The notes below the pieces were generated by a model that was not told the origin of the DNA, did no database searches, and worked only from the letters and a program-made list of their open reading frames with translations. 64,000 bases of DNA, taken from contig NZ_KI519454.1 of the NCBI RefSeq assembly GCF_000482545.1, forward strand, positions 2,578,954-2,642,953. The letters are read 5' to 3'. Positions 45,573-54,983 of the stretch are shown one piece after another. A program made the translations under genes and the position numbers. Every line of letters starts with the position of its first letter. Position 1 is the stretch's first letter. The DNA is from Arthrobacter sp. 35W. GTDB lineage: Bacteria > Actinomycetota > Actinomycetes > Actinomycetales > Micrococcaceae.

Positions 45573-46790
45573 TCAGCCCCGGGTGCTTGCTGTCTGGATG
45601 GTGGATACGTGGGCTGCCATGCCTGCCTGTTTGGCCATGGCGTGGGCAGCCGGCAGCGCGGCCACAAACTTCTCAACGTCGCCGGGCGTGGAAGTATGCC
45701 CGAGCGTGAAGCGCTGCGCTCCGCGGGCGGTGTCCTCGTCCAGCCCCATGGCCAACAGCACATGGGAGGGGCGGGGCACACCGGCGGTGCAGGCGGAGCC
45801 TGTGGAGGATTCGATGCCTGCCATGTCCAGCAGGAACAGCAGGGAATCCCCCTCGCAGCCCGGGAAGGTGAAGTGCGCGTTGCCGGGCAGCCGATGTGCC
45901 GGGTTTTGTCCGGGGTCCACGCCGCGGAGCACCGCCTCGGGGACGGCCTGGTGGACGCCGGCAATCAAAGTGTCGCGCAGGGTTGAGATCCTCAGCGATT
46001 CCTCGGCCAGGTGGGCAGCGGCATCCTGGGCGGCCGCGGCGAAGGCGGCGATGGAGGGCATGTCCAAGGTGCCGGAGCGGACATTGCGCTCCTGGCCGCC
46101 GCCGTGCAGCACGGGCACCAGCTTCACGTCGCGGCCCAGGAACAGGGCGCCAATCCCCACGGGGCCGCCGATCTTGTGCGCGCTGACGCTCATGGCGGAC
46201 AGTCCGGAGGCCTTGAAATCCACCGGCACCGAGCCGAAGGCCTGCACGGCATCGGAGTGGACGGGGATGCCGTGCGGCTGGGCCAGGGCGACGACGCCGG
46301 CAATGGGCGCGATGGTGCCGACCTCGTTGTTGGCCCACATCACCGTGATGAGCGCAACGGTGTCCGCGCCACCGTCGTCGAGCTCTGCGGCCAGCGCGTC
46401 CAACCGGATCCGCCCCTCGGCATCAACCGGCAGCCAGACAACCTCGGCGCCCTCATGCTTGGCGAGCCACTCAACGGTGTCCTGGACGGCGGCGTGTTCG
46501 GTGCTGCCGGCCAGGATGCGGATGCGGCGGGGATCGGCGTCGCGGCGCTGCCAGAACAGGCCCTTGACGGCCAGATTGTCCGCCTCGGTGCCGCCGGAGG
46601 TGAAGATGACCTCGGAGGAATGGGCGCCGGCTGCAGCGGCAATCACCTCACGGGACTGCTCCACCGTGGCCCGGGCACGACGGCCGGAGCCGTGCAGTGA
46701 CGAGGGGTTTGCACTGCGGCTGAGTTCTTGGGTGAGTGCGGCGAGGGCCGGGGCCGAAAGCGGCGTGGTCGCCGCGTGGTCTAGGTACAC
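45573..46790 (-). CDS. iscS: Cysteine desulfurase (IscS/NifS family)
   Basis: A PLP enzyme that takes sulfur from cysteine for tRNA thiolation and Fe-S clusters. From GTG 46790 it has 405 residues. The PLP lysine lies in [10 protein letters not shown] (K206) and the nucleophilic Cys in [10 protein letters not shown] (C334). HGSGRRAR and TSGGTEADN are the cofactor-phosphate contacts. GTG 46790 gives the usual [10 protein letters not shown] start with GAGGG six bases upstream; a GTG at 46796 would sit on the ribosome site. It is followed by mnmA. Confidence 0.95.
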   Translation of the reverse strand: MYLDHAATTPLSAPALAALTQELSRSANPSSLHGSGRRARATVEQSREVIAAAAGAHSSEVIFTSGGTEADNLAVKGLFWQRRDADPRRIRILAGSTEHAAVQDTVEWLAKHEGAEVVWLPVDAEGRIRLDALAAELDDGGADTVALITVMWANNEVGTIAPIAGVVALAQPHGIPVHSDAVQAFGSVPVDFKASGLSAMSVSAHKIGGPVGIGALFLGRDVKLVPVLHGGGQERNVRSGTLDMPSIAAFAAAAQDAAAHLAEESLRISTLRDTLIAGVHQAVPEAVLRGVDPGQNPAHRLPGNAHFTFPGCEGDSLLFLLDMAGIESSTGSACTAGVPRPSHVLLAMGLDEDTARGAQRFTLGHTSTPGDVEKFVAALPAAHAMAKQAGMAAHVSTIQTASTRG

Positions 46791-46878
46791 GGGCACCCCT
46801 CAATTCTACGGCACCGTTTCCCAGGGCCCCGACGGCGGCTGCGGGCCCCGAACCCGGCGCGGCGGGCGCGTCCCCTGC

Positions 46879-46945
46879 CGGCGACGCAGTTTCCCTCTGA
46901 AGACGCGGTCGTGGACGCGTCCCTGGAGGGGTGGTGCGTCGCAGG
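46879..46945. repeat. Imperfect palindrome related to the element at 59988
   Basis: GCGACGCA (46881-46888) pairs with TGCGTCGC (46935-46942), with extra pairs outside. The interior (46889-46930) holds TCGTGGACGCGTCC, which also occurs, reverse-complemented, inside the palindrome at 59988-60053; flanking GTTTCCC and GGAGGG also correspond. It lies in the 168-bp gap between the SufR-like regulator gene and the desulfurase. It looks like a worn copy of a dispersed element. Confidence 0.55.
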
Positions 46946-46964
46946 TGCCCATGGCGTCCGGGCG

Positions 46965-47627
46965 TCAGGTGCGTTGGATGCGGGCGCAGCAGTAGGGGCC
47001 ATCGGGGTCGGGGACCACCCTCAGGCCTGGATCGGCGCAGCCGGCGAGCGCGCCGGTGAGCAGGGCGCCGTTGAGCGAGCAGACCACCTCGGTGTGTTCG
47101 CGGGCCAAACGGTGGAAGGGGCAGTTGGCCAGCACAAAGCCGCCGTCGCCGTCGTCCTGCGGCGCATAGCCGGTGGCATCCAGCACGGCTTCCATGCTGC
47201 CCTCGCGCTCGCCGCGCTCCACGCCCTCGAAGTACGCCACCTCCCCCAGCGACTCGGCCACCGGGGCCCCCGTGGCCATGGAGCGCTCCACGGCCCGGGC
47301 CAGCAGGGCCGCGGCGAGGTCGTAGTGGCGCTCGGGCACGGAAGCGGAGACCTCGGTGACTGCGGCCTTGTACAGCTTGGCCGGCCGGCCGGACCCGGGG
47401 CCGGTGCGCGGCCCCAGCTTGCGGTACTCCACGGAGAGCAGGCCGGATTCCACCAGCCGGTCCAGCTGGGCCAGCGCCGTGCTGCGCGGCAGATCCAGCG
47501 CGACGGCGCAGTCCTCCCGGCTGAGCGGCTCCCCGCTGGCACGCACCAGCGTGAACAGGGCACGGCGCACCGGATCGCCCAGGGCGGCCACCGATGCCAG
47601 CCTGTCTGCTTCATGCGCGTGCGCCAT
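46965..47627 (-). CDS. SufR-like winged-helix regulator with C-terminal cysteine cluster
   Basis: A 220-residue protein. The N-terminal winged helix (about 8-85) reads ALGDPVRRALFTLV and SREDCAVALDLPRSTALAQL. A helical middle follows. The C-terminal part has cysteines C169, C183, C197, C213 and C214, spaced C-X13-C-X13-C-X15-CC, very close to the C-X12-C-X13-C-X14-C of cyanobacterial SufR, which binds a [4Fe-4S] cluster and represses suf genes. An Fe-S or redox sensing role is therefore likely, but suf genes are absent here; the divergent gene is folE. AAGGAG precedes ATG 47627. A perfect dyad in the shared promoter is a candidate operator. Confidence 0.85.
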   Translation of the reverse strand: MAHAHEADRLASVAALGDPVRRALFTLVRASGEPLSREDCAVALDLPRSTALAQLDRLVESGLLSVEYRKLGPRTGPGSGRPAKLYKAAVTEVSASVPERHYDLAAALLARAVERSMATGAPVAESLGEVAYFEGVERGEREGSMEAVLDATGYAPQDDGDGGFVLANCPFHRLAREHTEVVCSLNGALLTGALAGCADPGLRVVPDPDGPYCCARIQRT

Positions 47628-47688
47628 GCGGGCTCCTTCCTGCTCTCGCCGCCTCGGGGCGGTGGACTCAATGCGGCGACACAATGTC

Positions 47689-47717
47689 TTGACCATTTGA
47701 GTCTGCACTTCTAAAGT
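47689..47717 (+). promoter_or_regulatory. Promoter of the folE operon
   Basis: TTGACC (47689-47694), a 17-base spacer and TAAAGT (47712-47717), 31 bases upstream of folE. This is a close match to the primary-sigma consensus. The -10 hexamer lies within the left arm of the dyad at 47709-47737. Confidence 0.65.
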
Positions 47718-47737
47718 CAGAAATACAAGCTTTAGAA
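47709..47737. promoter_or_regulatory. Candidate operator TTCTAAAG-N13-CTTTAGAA
   Basis: A perfect 8-bp inverted repeat with half-sites 21 bp apart, two helical turns, in the divergent gap between the SufR-like regulator and folE. It covers the folE -10 and reaches to the ribosome site, a position suited to repression. The likeliest ligand is the adjacent regulator. Confidence 0.65.
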
Positions 47738-47747
47738 AGGGAGTGCG

Positions 47748-48386
47748 ATGACCATCCACAGCACACAGCTGGGCCATCTGTCCGACGACGGCGGCGTACT
47801 GGCGGAATTTGCCCAGGAGTTCGACGACGACGGACGCCCGGCGGAGCGGCCAGGGATCGACCTCCCGGCAGCCCGGGCGGCAATTTCGGACTTCCTCACG
47901 GCGCTGGGCCGGGACACCAGCGATGCCCATCTGGCCGACACTCCGCGCCGCGTGGCCGATGCCTTTGCCGAGATGCTCACGCCGCGGCCCACGTCCTGGA
48001 CCACCTTCCCCAACGAGGAGGGCTACCAGGGCCTGGTGCTCGTGAAGGACATCCCCTTCAACTCCCTGTGCCAGCACCATCTGCTCCCCTTCCGCGGCAT
48101 CGCCCACATCGGCTACCTGCCCGGCGAGCGCCTGGTCGGTCTGTCCAAGCTGGCCCGCGGCCTGGAGCTCTTTGCCCGCGATCTGCAGGTGCAGGAGCGG
48201 CTGACCCAGCAGGTGGCCGACTGGCTGGAGGAGACGCTGGCGCCACGCGGGGTTGGCGTGGTGCTGGAGGCGGAGCACATGTGCATGTCACTGCGCGGCG
48301 TCCAGTCCGCAGGCACCCTCACCCGCACCGCCGTCTTCACCGGCCTGCTGGAACCTGACGGGCCGCTCCGCCGCGAGTTCCCCTGA
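47748..48386 (+). CDS. folE: GTP cyclohydrolase I
   Basis: FolE converts GTP to 7,8-dihydroneopterin triphosphate, the first step to folate and other pterins. The 212-residue protein keeps the zinc ligands (C108 and H111 in SLCQHHLLPF, C179 in EHMCMSLRG) and the core HIGYLPGERLVGLSKLAR. The first 35 residues are an acidic extension. GGGAG precedes ATG 47748. It leads a four-gene plus-strand operon under a candidate operator. No folB, folK or other standard folate gene is visible in the window, so the canonical pathway is probably encoded elsewhere and this may be a second, conditional copy. Confidence 0.94.
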   Translation: MTIHSTQLGHLSDDGGVLAEFAQEFDDDGRPAERPGIDLPAARAAISDFLTALGRDTSDAHLADTPRRVADAFAEMLTPRPTSWTTFPNEEGYQGLVLVKDIPFNSLCQHHLLPFRGIAHIGYLPGERLVGLSKLARGLELFARDLQVQERLTQQVADWLEETLAPRGVGVVLEAEHMCMSLRGVQSAGTLTRTAVFTGLLEPDGPLRREFP

Positions 48387-48501
48387 CGACCACCTGCCAT
48401 TCGACCTCCGGCCGTTCACACTGGGTGCACTCCGGCGGAGAATCAAGAGAGCACCGTTCAACACCGCAGCACCGATCAACACCGCAGAAAAGAGCAGCGC
48501 C

Positions 48502-49773
48502 ATGAATGCAGCAGCAGATGCAGTGCACGTTGACCACTCGATGGTGATCATTGGGGGCGGGCTGGCCGGTGCCACGGCCGCGGCATCCCTGCGGGTGGAC
48601 GGCTTTGCCGGGGCCATCACCATCGTCACCCAGGAGGCCGAGCTCCCCTACCAGCGCCCGCCCCTGTCCAAGGGCTTCCTGGCCGGCAAGGAGGGCGAGG
48701 ACGCGCTCTACCCCTACCCGGCGCAGTGGTACGAAGAGAACAGCGTGGAGCTGGTGACGGCGGATCCGGCCACGGCCATCGATCCCGCGGCGCATACGGT
48801 GGCCCTGGCCAGCGGCCGCACGCTGCACTACGCCAAACTGCTGCTGGCCACCGGCGCCAGCCCTCGGGTGATCCCCATCCCCGGGCTCGATCTTGAGGGT
48901 GTGCACTACTTCCGCACCAAGAGTGACAGCGAGCGCCTCAAGGCCCTGCTCTCCGAGGGCGGACACTCGCTGGTGCTCATCGGCTCGGGCTGGATCGGCA
49001 TGGAGATTGCAGCGACGGCACGGGAGCTGGGCAACGAGGTGACGCTGCTGGGACTGGAGGATGTCCCGCTCAGCGCCGCCATCGGCCCGGAGCTGGGCAG
49101 GGTCTTCCAGAACCGCCACCTGGCCGCCGGCGTGCAGTTCCGACTGCCGGCCTCCGCCGCATCGATCAACGCCGCCTCCGGCACCACCGGCACCGCGGGT
49201 GGGAAAGTGGGCAGCGTAACCACCAGCACCGGCGAAGAGATCCCCGCGGATCTGGTGGTGGTCGCCGTCGGCGTCGTCCCCAATACGGCCCTGGCCCAGG
49301 CCGCCGGCCTCACCCTGAACAACGGCATCGAGGTCAACGCCCATCTGGCCACCTCGGCGCCGGACATCTTTGCCGCCGGCGATGTCGCCAATGCGCTGCA
49401 CCCCGCCACCGGAGCCCACGCGCGCAGCGAGCACTGGGCCAACGCCATCGCCGGCGGCAAGGTCGCGGCGCGGTCCATGCTGGGCCACAACGCCGTACTC
49501 AACGACATCCCGTACTTCTACACCGACCAATTCGATCTGGGCATGGAGTACTCCGGCTACGGCGCGCTGGCCCAGGATGCCGAACTGGTGGTCCGCGGCA
49601 GCCTGGACAGCAACGAGTTCATCGCCTTCTGGCTGCGCGGCGGCAAGGTGGTGGCAGGCATGAACGTCAACGTCTGGGACGTGCAGGACGCTATCAAGGA
49701 CCTCATCCATTCCGGGCGCACCGTCGACACGCGGCGTCTCGCTGACCCCGCTGTGGCGCTGGAGGAGATTTGA
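48502..49773 (+). CDS. NAD(P)H/FAD oxidoreductase, ferredoxin-reductase type
   Basis: A 423-residue flavoprotein of the pyridine nucleotide-disulfide family, of the BphA4/rhodocoxin reductase type. The FAD loop is VIIGGGLAGATAAASL (15-30). The NAD(P) loop is VLIGSGWIGMEIAATA (about 154-169). IFAAGDVAN is the FAD-binding C-terminal motif. A Reductase_C domain covers the last 90 residues. No redox-active CxxxxC is seen, so it should pass electrons to a ferredoxin or small acceptor rather than a disulfide. The gene is 115 bp after folE and its stop shares one base with the folP-like ATG. Its role in a pterin operon is unexplained. Confidence 0.88.
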   Translation: MNAAADAVHVDHSMVIIGGGLAGATAAASLRVDGFAGAITIVTQEAELPYQRPPLSKGFLAGKEGEDALYPYPAQWYEENSVELVTADPATAIDPAAHTVALASGRTLHYAKLLLATGASPRVIPIPGLDLEGVHYFRTKSDSERLKALLSEGGHSLVLIGSGWIGMEIAATARELGNEVTLLGLEDVPLSAAIGPELGRVFQNRHLAAGVQFRLPASAASINAASGTTGTAGGKVGSVTTSTGEEIPADLVVVAVGVVPNTALAQAAGLTLNNGIEVNAHLATSAPDIFAAGDVANALHPATGAHARSEHWANAIAGGKVAARSMLGHNAVLNDIPYFYTDQFDLGMEYSGYGALAQDAELVVRGSLDSNEFIAFWLRGGKVVAGMNVNVWDVQDAIKDLIHSGRTVDTRRLADPAVALEEI

Positions 49774-50741
49774 TGGAGGGGATGACTATTCTCCAGGACC
49801 CCAGCTCCTTCCGCCCCGGCACGGCCTCCCCCTTCTACGAACCGCCGCTGGCGCATCCGGTGCACCATTTCGGCGCCCGGACCCTGGATTTCAGCCGCCA
49901 GGTGGCCCTGATGGCGATCATCAACCGCACTCCGGATTCCTTCTACGACGGCGGGGCCACCTTTGCCCTGGATGCCGCCGTGGCGGCGTCGCTGAAGGCC
50001 GTGGACGACGGCGCCGACTGGATCGACATCGGCGGTGTACCGTTTTCGCCGGGTCCGGCGCTGAGTGCCGAGGAGGAGGCGGACCGCGTGGTCCCCGTGA
50101 TCGCGGCCGTGGCGGCCGCCAGCGACGTCATCATCTCCGTGGACACCTTTCTGCCCGAGGTGGCCGCGCGCAGCATCGCCGCCGGCGCCCATGTCATCAA
50201 CGACACCACCGGCCTGGCCAACCCCGAGCTGGCCGAGGTGGTGGCCTCCAGCGGGGCCCACCTGGTGATCACCCACTCGCTCGCCAAGCCGCGCACCATC
50301 TACCCCCGGCCGCAGTACGGCGACGTCGTGGCGGAGGTGGCGGACTTCCTGCGCCGCAAGACGGAGCTGGCACTTTCGCTGGGCGTTCCGGGCGAGAAGA
50401 TCATCATCGACCCAGGGCACGACCTGAACAAGAACACACTGCACACGCTGGAGATTACGCGCCGTTTCAATGAGATTGCTGCCCTGGGCTTCCCGGCCCT
50501 CGCGGCGGTGTCGAACAAGGACTTCATCGGCGAGACGCTGAACCAGGACAAGGTGGACAGGCTGGAGGGATCGCTGGCGGCTGCGGTGATCTGCATCCTC
50601 GGCGGAGCCCGGATCGTGCGGATGCACAATGTGGCGGCCTCGCACTCGGCCGTCCGCTTCACCGAGGCCACCCTGGGCTGGCGGGCGCCGGCGTACCTGA
50701 AGCACAATATGGGCGATGTGAACGAGCCGGTCAAGCGGTGA
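49773..50741 (+). CDS. folP2: FolP2-type dihydropteroate synthase paralogue
   Basis: A 322-residue pterin-binding TIM barrel. The first loop is MAIINRTPDSFYDGGATF, as in mycobacterial FolP2. The second canonical loop, GGESTRPG in active dihydropteroate synthases, is replaced by GGVPFSPG (near residue 90). SVDTFLPEVA, INDTTG and SNKDFIGETL are kept, and the C-terminal RMHNVAASHSAV holds the phosphate-binding Arg-x-His. Mycobacterial FolP2 was reported to lack dihydropteroate synthase activity, so a different pterin reaction is possible. ATG 49773 follows GGAGGAG by five bases; ATG 49782 is an alternative. Confidence 0.87.
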   Translation: MEGMTILQDPSSFRPGTASPFYEPPLAHPVHHFGARTLDFSRQVALMAIINRTPDSFYDGGATFALDAAVAASLKAVDDGADWIDIGGVPFSPGPALSAEEEADRVVPVIAAVAAASDVIISVDTFLPEVAARSIAAGAHVINDTTGLANPELAEVVASSGAHLVITHSLAKPRTIYPRPQYGDVVAEVADFLRRKTELALSLGVPGEKIIIDPGHDLNKNTLHTLEITRRFNEIAALGFPALAAVSNKDFIGETLNQDKVDRLEGSLAAAVICILGGARIVRMHNVAASHSAVRFTEATLGWRAPAYLKHNMGDVNEPVKR

Positions 50742-51520
50742 CGGGCGCCCCCATCGAGCGGCTGTTCCCCGCCCCCGGCCCGGTGCTTGATCCGTCCGCA
50801 GCCGGCGATGCGCAGCTGCTGGAGTGGTATTCCGCGCCGGCCGGCGTTGATCCCGGCACGCCCTGGGTCAGCTTCAACTTCGTCGCCAGCCTCGACGGCG
50901 CCGCCACGGTGGACGGGCGCTCGGGCGGGCTGGGCAATGCCGCGGACCAGCGCATCTTCTCCCTGCTGCGCCGCCATGCCGACGTGGTGCTGGTGGGTGC
51001 GCAGACCATCCGCGCCGAGGGCTACGCTGGCGAACTGCTGAATGCCGCGGGCCAGCAGTGGCGCCGGGAGAATGGCAAAAGCGCGCACCCGGCCGTCGCC
51101 GTCGTCTCCGGCAGCCTTGACCTCGATCCGGCCGGCGAATTCTTCACGCTGGCTCCCGTGCGCCCGATCATCATCACGACGGCGTCGGCTCCTGCCGCAC
51201 GTCGTGCGGCGCTGTCCGCCGTGGCCGACGTCGTCGACGCCGGGGATGCAGACCTGGACATCAACGCCGTCGTCGCCGTTCTGGCGGAGCGCGGCCTGCT
51301 GCGCATCCATTCCGAGGGCGGACCGCATGTACTGGGCAGCTTCACCGCCGCCGGGCGCGTGGACGAGCTCTGCCTGACGCTCTCCCCGGCACTGGCCGGG
51401 GCCGGGGCGGGTCGGATCACGGCCGGCCCGGCGGCGGCGGACCTGGCCTCCATGGAGCTGGCACATGTGCTGCGCAGCGGTTCCATGCTGTTCCTGCGCT
51501 ACCTGCGCTCGAAACGCTGA
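50738..51520 (+). CDS. RibD C-terminal/DHFR-like reductase (Rv2671-like)
   Basis: A 260-residue RibD_C/dihydrofolate reductase-fold protein with FNFVASLDGAATVDGRSGGL near 49-68, DVVLVGAQTIRAEGY near 87, and HSEGGPHVLG near 195 for NADPH binding. The pattern matches Rv2671 of M. tuberculosis, which works as an alternative dihydrofolate reductase. It has no deaminase domain and there is no riboflavin gene nearby, so folate or pterin reduction fits the operon better than riboflavin synthesis. GTG 50738 overlaps the folP2 stop by 4 bp. A strong terminator follows. Confidence 0.88.
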   Translation: MTGAPIERLFPAPGPVLDPSAAGDAQLLEWYSAPAGVDPGTPWVSFNFVASLDGAATVDGRSGGLGNAADQRIFSLLRRHADVVLVGAQTIRAEGYAGELLNAAGQQWRRENGKSAHPAVAVVSGSLDLDPAGEFFTLAPVRPIIITTASAPAARRAALSAVADVVDAGDADLDINAVVAVLAERGLLRIHSEGGPHVLGSFTAAGRVDELCLTLSPALAGAGAGRITAGPAAADLASMELAHVLRSGSMLFLRYLRSKR

Positions 51521-51553
51521 ACGGAGCACTGAAACGGCAGCACCGAAAAGCAC

Positions 51554-51594
51554 AACGGCCGGTTCCGCCACACAATGTGGCGGAACCGGCCGTT
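51554..51594. terminator. Bidirectional terminator after the folate operon
   Basis: A perfect 19-bp stem beginning AACGGCCGGTTCCGCCACA with a 3-base loop, between the convergent reductase and fucosidase genes. Confidence 0.9.
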
Positions 51595-51622
51595 CTGCGT
51601 CTGGGCCCTGCGGGCCGAAACC

Positions 51623-54600
51623 CTAGCTCGGGGAGAAGGGCTTTTCCTTGTGCCCGGGCTTGGTGGGCTTGACCTTGTAGTCCTTGCCGTTCATCCGGAC
51701 GGTGATGTTGCCCTGGTTGGGCGACTTGTCGCCGATGACAGTCACTTCCGTCACCTTGCCGTCCTTCCAGGTGCAGTCGAGCTGGTAGCCGCCGCGGGCG
51801 CGCAGCCCGGTGAAGGAGCCGTCCTTCCAGCCCGCCGGCAGGGCGGGCAGCAGCACGATCGTGCCAGTGTGGCTCTGGATCAGCATTTCCGCCACGGCGC
51901 CGGTGATGCCGAAGTTGCCGTCCATCTGGAACGGCGGATGGTTGCAGAACAGGTTCGGCAGCGTGTTGAAGCGCAGCAGCCCACGCACCATGAACCGTGC
52001 ACGCTCCGCATCGCCCAGACGCGCGAACAGGGCCGCGCGCCACGGCCACGTCCAGGAACGCCGGCTGTCACCGGACACTGTCCCTTCGGAGAACGGCACG
52101 CCCTCCCGCTCGCCGCAGCGGGCCTTCAGCGAGACCAGGGCCGCCGCTGCCAGCTCCGGGGACTCGGCAGCATTGATCTGGCGTCCGGGGTAGACGGCAA
52201 ACAGGTGCGAGGTGTGCCGGTGGATGTCCGTGGGGCTGTCCCGGTCGGTCTGCCATTCCTGCAGCTGGCCCCAGCTGCCGATCTTGTTCGGCGCCAGCTT
52301 GGACTGCAGCTCCTTCACCCGCGCCTGGTAGCCGGCGTCGGCCTTGGCCGCCTCCTCGCAGTCAATGTAGTTCTGGAACAGGTCCCAGATGATCTGCTGG
52401 TCGTACATGACGCCGTTCTCGCGGGGGCCGTGTTCCGGCGACCAGCCGTCCGGGGCCACCAGACGGCCGTCGGCGTCCTCAATGAGGCGGTCCTCCCAGA
52501 ACTGGCAGATCTCCTTCAGCAGCGGCAGCGCCGTCTCCCGCAGGAATTTCCCGTCTTGGCTGAAGGCCCAGTGCTCGTAGACATGCTGCCCATACCAGGC
52601 GCTGGCCACGGTGTTCCACTCCCAGGAGTTGCCGCCGAAGATGCTCTGGCTGGTCCGCGCCGTCCAGCCGCGGGTGTTCTGGCCGAAGGCGTTGCGGGTG
52701 GCCACCCGGCTGGGGATCGCCACCTGCTTGATGAACTCGACCAGGGGCTCGTGGCTTTCGGCGAGGTTGGTGGTTTCGGCGCCCCAGTAGTTCATCTGGA
52801 TGTTGATGTTGGTGTGGTAGTCAGAGGCCCATGCCGGTGAGTTGCTGTCGTTCCACAGGCCCTGCAGATTGGCCGGCAGGCCGCCGGGGCGCGAGGAACC
52901 CAGCAGCAGGTAGCGCCCATAGGTGAACATGGTCTGTTCCAGGCTGGGATCGTCCTGCCCGGCGCCGTAGGCGGCCAGGCGGACGTCGGTGGGCACCTTG
53001 GCAACGGCGTCCGGCGTCGTGCCCCAATCGACCGACACGCGGGACATGAGCGGGGACAGCTCCGCCTGGTGGTCGGCGCGCAGCTTGGCGTAGGGCAGTT
53101 TGGCTGCCGCGGCGATGGCTGCGGCGATGCCCGGCTCCGGGTCCGCCCCGCGCCAGCCGGCCGCGGCGTCGAGCTTGTAGTTGGTGCGGGCGTCGAGGAT
53201 GAGCGTCATGGCCGAGGCCCCGGCAATGCGCAGGCCCGCCCCCTCGGCGGACACCGTTCCGTCCGTGTCGACGATGCGCAGGGTGGCCGCGTGCTTGAGC
53301 TGGTTGGCCATCATGCTCGAGAAGCCCAGGGACTTGGCCGAGGCATCGGCGCTCGTGGTGGCGCCGTCCTGGCCGGATGCCAGGGCAATGGAACCGGTGA
53401 GTCCGCCGGGGCGGTCCGTCTCGTAGCGCAGCACAACAACGTCGGCGGTCCGGCTGGCGAACGCCTCGCGCAGGACGCGGTTGCCGGCGGTGCCGAATTG
53501 GGTGACGTGGATGCCCACCGTCGGGTCAAGGGCCCGCCGGTATTCGGCGACGGCGTTGGCCGTGCGGGAATCGAAGCCGGAACCCAGCAGCGCCACCTCG
53601 GCGATGCGCAGGCGGGCGGCATTGGCAGCGCCGCGCAGTGTGAGCCGGTAGGAGCTGTAGGCGGCCGCACCGGCCAGGGTGGTCGTGACGGTCTGGCCGC
53701 GGGTGGCGAAGGGCGCCCCCGGGGACTTGGTGTCCAGGGTGGTCCAGGTGCGCCGGTCGCTGGAGCCTTCCAGCACCCACGACGTCGGATCCTCGCCGGC
53801 GTTGTCCGCGGCGGAGGTCAGCGCGTAGGAGGTCAGGGCCACGGCCTTGCCCAGATCCGCCTGCCAGAGAACTCCGGATCCCAGATTGGGTGCGACCCAC
53901 GCCGTCGCCGCGGAACCGTCCACGGTGCGCGTGATGTCCGCACCCGCACCCTCGCCGTCGGCCTGGCCGGACGGGGAGGAAAGGTACAGCGCGGACTGGC
54001 CGCCCATCCGGACCCCGTCCAGGGCGATCTCGGAGACCTGGAAGTGGCTGACACCGGCCTTGGGCGTGAAATCAAACTTGTAGAACAGGTAGGCGGTCTG
54101 GTTGGCGGCGGTGAAGTCCTTGGCCTGGCGCCGGGCCTCGAAGGGCGCCGGCAGCGTGCGGCTGTCGATCGCCGTCCAGCTTTCCCCGTTCTGGGATCCC
54201 GACAGCGTCCACTGCTGGGGGTCGCGGGCCGGTACATCGTTGGCGCTGGTCAGCGTGTACTTGGACACCGCGACGGCGGCTGGCAGCTTCACCTGCCACG
54301 TGACCGTCGACGGCGGTCCGTCGATGCACCACTTGGTGGCGGAGTTGTTGTCGACGGAGGCGTCCACACCCTCCGCACCCCAGATCTTGTACGGACCACC
54401 CGGGGAGGTGACGGCGGGCTGCTCGGCAAAGGTGACCACCACGTCGCCAAAGTTCCGGTAGGAGCCGAAGCCCGTCACGGATGTGTCGTAGGCACCGTCC
54501 GGCTGGCCGGCCAGAGCGTTGTCGTAGTTGTTGACGCCGCCCCACAGGCTCTGCTCATTGAACTGGATCCTGTCCCGGGAGGGATCGCCAAAGAACATGG

Positions 54601-54832
54601 CCCCGAGCCTGCCATTGCCGACGGGAAGGGCGCCGGACTGCCAATCGGTGGCGGGCAGCTGGTACCAGAGGGCGTCGGCGGACAGGGCCGGATGCGGAGC
54701 CAGTCCGACGGCGGGGCGGAGTCCAGGTGCCGCGGAGGCCGCGGAGGCGAGGAATTGGGTGGCGAGAGGCGTGAGGGCCAGTGCACCGCCAAGCTTGAGG
54801 ATCTGGCGGCGGTTGGGGTGGGCGACGGTCAT
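51623..54832 (-). CDS. Exported GH95 alpha-L-fucosidase/galactosidase with inserted F5/8C-like domains
   Basis: A 1069-residue secreted glycoside hydrolase. The N-terminus is a Tat signal ([10 protein letters not shown], cleavage near ASAAPG). The GH95 N-terminal domain starts [24 protein letters not shown]. It is interrupted by two discoidin (F5/8 type C)-like modules (about 145-275 and 290-430), which usually bind sugars. The catalytic (alpha/alpha)6 barrel keeps the motifs [11 protein letters not shown] (near 672, the two Asn that activate water), WSPEHGP (near 797, the acid Glu) and FQMDGNFG (near 970, Asp). GGAG is six bases before ATG 54832. GH95 enzymes remove alpha-1,2-fucose or alpha-L-galactose from plant or animal glycans. 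It stands alone. Confidence 0.92.
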   Translation of the reverse strand: MTVAHPNRRQILKLGGALALTPLATQFLASAASAAPGLRPAVGLAPHPALSADALWYQLPATDWQSGALPVGNGRLGAMFFGDPSRDRIQFNEQSLWGGVNNYDNALAGQPDGAYDTSVTGFGSYRNFGDVVVTFAEQPAVTSPGGPYKIWGAEGVDASVDNNSATKWCIDGPPSTVTWQVKLPAAVAVSKYTLTSANDVPARDPQQWTLSGSQNGESWTAIDSRTLPAPFEARRQAKDFTAANQTAYLFYKFDFTPKAGVSHFQVSEIALDGVRMGGQSALYLSSPSGQADGEGAGADITRTVDGSAATAWVAPNLGSGVLWQADLGKAVALTSYALTSAADNAGEDPTSWVLEGSSDRRTWTTLDTKSPGAPFATRGQTVTTTLAGAAAYSSYRLTLRGAANAARLRIAEVALLGSGFDSRTANAVAEYRRALDPTVGIHVTQFGTAGNRVLREAFASRTADVVVLRYETDRPGGLTGSIALASGQDGATTSADASAKSLGFSSMMANQLKHAATLRIVDTDGTVSAEGAGLRIAGASAMTLILDARTNYKLDAAAGWRGADPEPGIAAAIAAAAKLPYAKLRADHQAELSPLMSRVSVDWGTTPDAVAKVPTDVRLAAYGAGQDDPSLEQTMFTYGRYLLLGSSRPGGLPANLQGLWNDSNSPAWASDYHTNINIQMNYWGAETTNLAESHEPLVEFIKQVAIPSRVATRNAFGQNTRGWTARTSQSIFGGNSWEWNTVASAWYGQHVYEHWAFSQDGKFLRETALPLLKEICQFWEDRLIEDADGRLVAPDGWSPEHGPRENGVMYDQQIIWDLFQNYIDCEEAAKADAGYQARVKELQSKLAPNKIGSWGQLQEWQTDRDSPTDIHRHTSHLFAVYPGRQINAAESPELAAAALVSLKARCGEREGVPFSEGTVSGDSRRSWTWPWRAALFARLGDAERARFMVRGLLRFNTLPNLFCNHPPFQMDGNFGITGAVAEMLIQSHTGTIVLLPALPAGWKDGSFTGLRARGGYQLDCTWKDGKVTEVTVIGDKSPNQGNITVRMNGKDYKVKPTKPGHKEKPFSPS

Positions 54833-54983
54833 GAACAACTCCTGAGCAACATTGGTCGGTTGTTTGCAACGCAAGGCGCCTGGAAATATCAATCAGCGGC
54901 GCGGCGCCCTGCCAGTTTGGCATGCGTAACATCCGATGTCTACGACCTTGGAGGAGTTGTTCGTTGTGTTGCGCGTGGAGCCG

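Noticed and set aside
43645..46995. A 1116-codon open frame antisense to the TIGR03086 gene, mnmA and the desulfurase
   Set aside because: It crosses three recognised genes and two gaps, with shadow-type composition and no domain.
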